DNA from: SXXH01 sp041165735
GTDB taxonomy: Bacteria; Planctomycetota; UBA1135; GCA-002686595
Assembly: GCA_046341775.1 (NCBI GenBank)
Contig: JBKDQQ010000078.1
Location: 1 to 15,967 of the forward strand
DNA length: 15,967 bases
Direction of reading: 5' to 3'
The translations under genes and the position numbers were made by a program. Of the stretch, positions 13,751 through 15,967 are shown one piece after another. How positions within the stretch are numbered: the stretch's first letter is position 1; each line of letters opens with the position of its first letter. The notes under the pieces are model-generated. The model worked only from the letters and a program-made list of their open reading frames with translations. It searched no databases and was not told where the DNA came from.

Positions 13751-13991
13751 CCAGATCGTCCGGCCGCGGCGCCGCGACGCCGACCGCAGTGCGCCTGTTC
13801 CGGCGCTCACCGGTCGCGAGCTCGATGTGCTGCGGCTGCTGGCCGGCGGCCTCGGCAACAAGCAGATCGCCTACGCGCTCGGCTTGAGCGAAGGCACGGT
13901 CAAGAACCACGTGTCGGTGATCCTCGACAAGCTCCACGCCGCCGACCGCACGCGGGCGGTGTTGAAGGCCATCGCGCGCGGCCTCGTCTGA
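13698..13991 (+). CDS. LuxR-type DNA-binding domain without receiver (fragment or solo regulator)
   Basis: Residues 37-97 form a complete LuxR/GerE helix-turn-helix: LTGRELDVLRLLAGGLGNKQ (37-56) followed by IAYALGLSEGTVKNHVSVIL and DKLHAADRTRAVLKAIARGL. This is the C-terminal half of a NarL-type response regulator. The receiver domain that normally precedes it is missing. The DNA upstream encodes a different protein on the opposite strand. The best available start is ATG at 13698, giving 97 residues, of which the first 30 or so look like shadow of the opposite gene. The domain has no frameshift or stop. Either it is the remnant of a truncated regulator or a very small single-domain GerE-like factor. 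It overlaps the 5' end of the CxxCH gene by about 50 bases. Confidence 0.6.
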   Translation: MSEEVGSPFREASPCAANQIVRPRRRDADRSAPVPALTGRELDVLRLLAGGLGNKQIAYALGLSEGTVKNHVSVILDKLHAADRTRAVLKAIARGLV

Positions 13992-14217
13992 AGAGTCGTC
14001 TGCCGTTGCATGCGCCGCGCAGCCCGCGTGCGGCTTCGGACGCGCGGCCAGCCAAGGCGCGGCGTCGCACGATCCGCGACTCTCGGTTTCGGTCCATGGC
14101 CACACTCCCGCGTCCGCGGCGCAGGTGCACGCGAGGAGTCGGTTCGACGGCGTCGTCGACGTCGATTTGACGCGCTTTCGACGAACCGGACGAGTCGCGC
14201 CGCGCGAATTCACCCGC

Positions 14218-14847
14218 ATGAACACCACTTCGCGCTGCGCGACGCTTCTCGTCCTTGGACTCCACGCTTGCAGCTCGACCTCCACGCCGAGGGACGACTC
14301 GGGCTTCTACGCGCGAGCCAATGGGGGCTACGGCACCACGCTGGATGGCGCCTTCGATCCCGAAGGTGGCGAGGCCGATGGAGAGTACGCCGCGGGATTC
14401 GTCGCGGGCGGAGCGCTTGGCTACGAGATCGACCGAAGCTGGAGCATCGAAGCGGATTGGACCTACCGCAGGGGCGAGATCGACTCGATCGGCCCCGCTG
14501 GCGCGGTGGCGACTGGAGGCGACTACGCCTCGGTGGCGGCGACGGCGAACCTGATCTACAGCTTCGAGCGGCGCGGCGACTGGCGCCCGTACGTCGGCAT
14601 CGGCTACGGCTTCGTGCAGGAGATCGACGCGGACCTCCAACCGGCGGGTGACGAAGTCAGCGACCGCGGAGCCCCCGCATACCAGGTCTTCGCCGGCACG
14701 GGTTGGCGCGCCAGCGAGGCCCTCGAGCTGACGGTCGAGGGACGGTACTTGGGCACGAGCGGAGTCGAGCTCGAAGGTGGCGGACTTTCGTTCGACGCCG
14801 ACTACGAGAACCTCGGGGTGCTCTTCGGCCTGCGCTGGCTGCCCTGA
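14218..14847 (+). CDS. Outer-membrane beta-barrel protein, probable lipoprotein
   Basis: The ATG at 14218 gives 209 residues with a short signal sequence and lipobox LHAC (15-18), so C18 may be lipidated. A longer frame from 14125 adds only Arg-rich sequence before the signal peptide and is less likely. The mature part shows alternating aromatic/polar strands typical of OmpA-like eight-stranded barrels: FYARANGGYGTTL, AGGALGYEIDRSWSIEADWT, WRPYVGIGYGFVQE, AYQVFAGTGWRASEALELTV and NLGVLFGLRWLP, ending near a strand as barrels do. It probably sits in the outer membrane. A lipobox on a barrel is unusual, so the cleavage type is uncertain; the cysteine may be incidental. It converges with the histidine kinase gene. 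Confidence 0.82.
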   Translation: MNTTSRCATLLVLGLHACSSTSTPRDDSGFYARANGGYGTTLDGAFDPEGGEADGEYAAGFVAGGALGYEIDRSWSIEADWTYRRGEIDSIGPAGAVATGGDYASVAATANLIYSFERRGDWRPYVGIGYGFVQEIDADLQPAGDEVSDRGAPAYQVFAGTGWRASEALELTVEGRYLGTSGVELEGGGLSFDADYENLGVLFGLRWLP

Positions 14848-14875
14848 GCCTCGGCGCGGCGCGTCGAGGATCTCA
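14845..14875. terminator. Hairpin joining the stops of two convergent genes
   Basis: TGAGCCTCG (14845-14853) pairs with CGAGGATCTCA (14865-14875) in a 9-bp stem with a two-base bulge and an 11-base GC loop. The stem contains the TGA of the beta-barrel gene and the complement of the kinase stop. Placement between convergent genes suggests a bidirectional terminator. It has no T-tract and the stem is modest. Confidence 0.4.
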
Positions 14876-15967
14876 TCCGTCCAGTCGCGTCGCGAAGTCG
14901 ATCCGGACCACGAACACGTCTCCTTGTTGGCTGCATTCCAGCCTCCAACCGAAGCGTTCGCACAACTCGCCGGCGATCCGCAGGCCGAATCCGAAGCCCT
15001 CGGTCGACTTCCCGCTCGGGTCTTGCCGCGCGCGGTTCGAGATCTCCATGCGCGTGCCGCGCAGCTCGACATCCACCGCCCCCTCGCCGTGCGCCAAGGC
15101 GTTGCCGAGCAGGTTGCCGACGATGACGCGCGCCAGCCGTTCGCTTCCGCGAATGGAGTCGCTGGTCCCGCCATCGAGACGGATCCGCGCGGCAGGTCCC
15201 GCGAGCACATTGCGCTCCGCCACGACACGCTCGACGAGGACACCCAAGTCGAACTCCTCCTCGTCCAAGCCTGGTCGCGCGCGGTCGGGTTCCCGCGCCA
15301 GCCAGAGGAAGGCCTGCACAAGCTCGTTCATCTCGACCAAGGCGCCGTCGATGCGCCTGAGCAAGTCCTCGCGACGGCGCGCGTCGGCATGCGGTTCGGC
15401 GCGCAGAAGTTCCAGCGCGCCGCGCGCGGCGGCGATCGGCGTGCGGAGTTCGTGGCTGGCGTCGCGGGTGAACCGCTGCTCGCGCGCGATCATGGACCGC
15501 ATGCGCGTGTCGGCCGCGCGCCACAAGCGCGCGATGCGCCCGACCTCGTCGTCGCGCCGCTCGGCGGCGGAGCCGCTGGTCGTGCCCGCTTCCGAGCCGA
15601 CCAGCTGCTCCAGATCGCCGAGGGCGGCGAACAGCCTCATCGACGCGAGCAATCCCACGACCGTCGCGGCGAGCGCCAGCGCGAAGCCGCCGCCGATGGC
15701 TCCCAGGTAGCGCAGGCTCCACGGCCCTTCGAGCGCTTCGAGGCCCGTCAAGTCGTACAAGATCCACCACGCCGGGGCGCCGTCGGGCCCCGGCACCGCC
15801 TCGACGATCAGTTCCGTCGCGGCGATCCCCGGCAGCGCATCGTCGTTGAACTCGTGCACGCCCGGTGCGAGCGCGCGCAGGAACGCGGCGAACTCGGCCG
15901 GCTCGCGCGACAAGTCGCGGACGACCCGCGCGCCCGGTGCGTCGAGCGCGCCCTCGGCGCCTCCGCG
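14873..15967 (-). CDS. Sensor histidine kinase, N-terminus beyond the window
   Basis: This is the C-terminal part of a two-component sensor kinase in the inner membrane. The frame stays open to the right edge, so the first membrane segment and part of the sensor region are missing. The TTG at 15911-15913 is only an internal possibility, and residue numbers here count from it. A periplasmic stretch leads to a TM segment (YLGAIGGGFALALAATVVGL, 69-88), a HAMP-like linker, and the phosphoacceptor H-box FTRDASHELRTPIA (148-161, H154). The ATPase part has an N-box (VIVGNLLGNALAHGEG) and a glycine-rich FGFGLRIAGEL, but the usual DxGxG G1 box is not evident; the position reads ISNRARQDPSG. The layout is that of QseC/EnvZ-type kinases, whose response regulator is normally upstream, here off the right edge. 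The signal is unknown. Confidence 0.9.
   Translation of the reverse strand, partial: RGGAEGALDAPGARVVRDLSREPAEFAAFLRALAPGVHEFNDDALPGIAATELIVEAVPGPDGAPAWWILYDLTGLEALEGPWSLRYLGAIGGGFALALAATVVGLLASMRLFAALGDLEQLVGSEAGTTSGSAAERRDDEVGRIARLWRAADTRMRSMIAREQRFTRDASHELRTPIAAARGALELLRAEPHADARRREDLLRRIDGALVEMNELVQAFLWLAREPDRARPGLDEEEFDLGVLVERVVAERNVLAGPAARIRLDGGTSDSIRGSERLARVIVGNLLGNALAHGEGAVDVELRGTRMEISNRARQDPSGKSTEGFGFGLRIAGELCERFGWRLECSQQGDVFVVRIDFATRLDG

Noticed and set aside
13602..14285. A 227-codon minus-strand frame across the LuxR domain
   Set aside because: Its middle part is the mirror image of the LuxR helix-turn-helix and the ends match nothing.

Overview
The window is GC-rich chromosomal DNA with dense protein-coding genes, frequent GTG/TTG starts and few recognisable Shine-Dalgarno sequences. 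These traits, a PEP-CTERM/EpsH1-type sugar transferase and a leucine-dehydrogenase-family enzyme suggest a Planctomycetota-like bacterium. That placement is an inference: there is no rRNA or other phylogenetic marker here. No tRNA, rRNA, CRISPR array, IS element or prophage gene was seen.

Left part (1-4057), sparse and repeat-rich: an ABC-transporter ATPase (449-1282, minus), a protein that looks like a radical-SAM fold without its cluster cysteines (1630-2400, minus), and a small membrane protein with a long low-complexity N-terminus (2529-3350, minus). Three short tandem arrays lie between or beside them: an 18-bp unit at 145-198, a 17-bp unit ending on a stop codon at 1563-1630, and a 15-bp unit at 3559-3826. 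The 18- and 17-bp units share a core and flank the ABC gene.

Middle (4058-9459), a compact minus-strand operon: dinG-like helicase, prmA (ribosomal protein L11 methyltransferase) and a TIGR03087-like glycosyltransferase. dinG and prmA overlap by a TTGA junction. prmA and the glycosyltransferase are 6 bp apart. A GC hairpin follows the last gene. The helicase carries a DnaQ-like N-terminal domain whose nuclease residues appear lost.

Diverging from dinG on the plus strand (9616-11821): an NAD-dependent Leu/Phe/Val-type amino-acid dehydrogenase with a plausible promoter, an exported or membrane-anchored protein with a carboxypeptidase-regulatory-like domain, and an HNH-family protein with an extra zinc knuckle. 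This group ends at a strong hairpin (11861-11906) shared with a convergent exported DUF6265-type protein (11952-12869).

Right part (12914-15967): a TPR-like protein with one CxxCH haem-type motif but no signal peptide meets, head to head, a LuxR-type DNA-binding domain with no receiver domain. This looks like a rearrangement junction near 13.74 kb. Next come an outer-membrane beta-barrel lipoprotein and, convergent with it, a sensor histidine kinase running off the right edge.

The best candidates for something undescribed are the cysteine-less radical-SAM relative with its neighbouring repeats, the 15-bp array, the nuclease-dead DinG and the LuxR/CxxCH junction. I see no complete, obviously novel multi-gene defence or mobile system.
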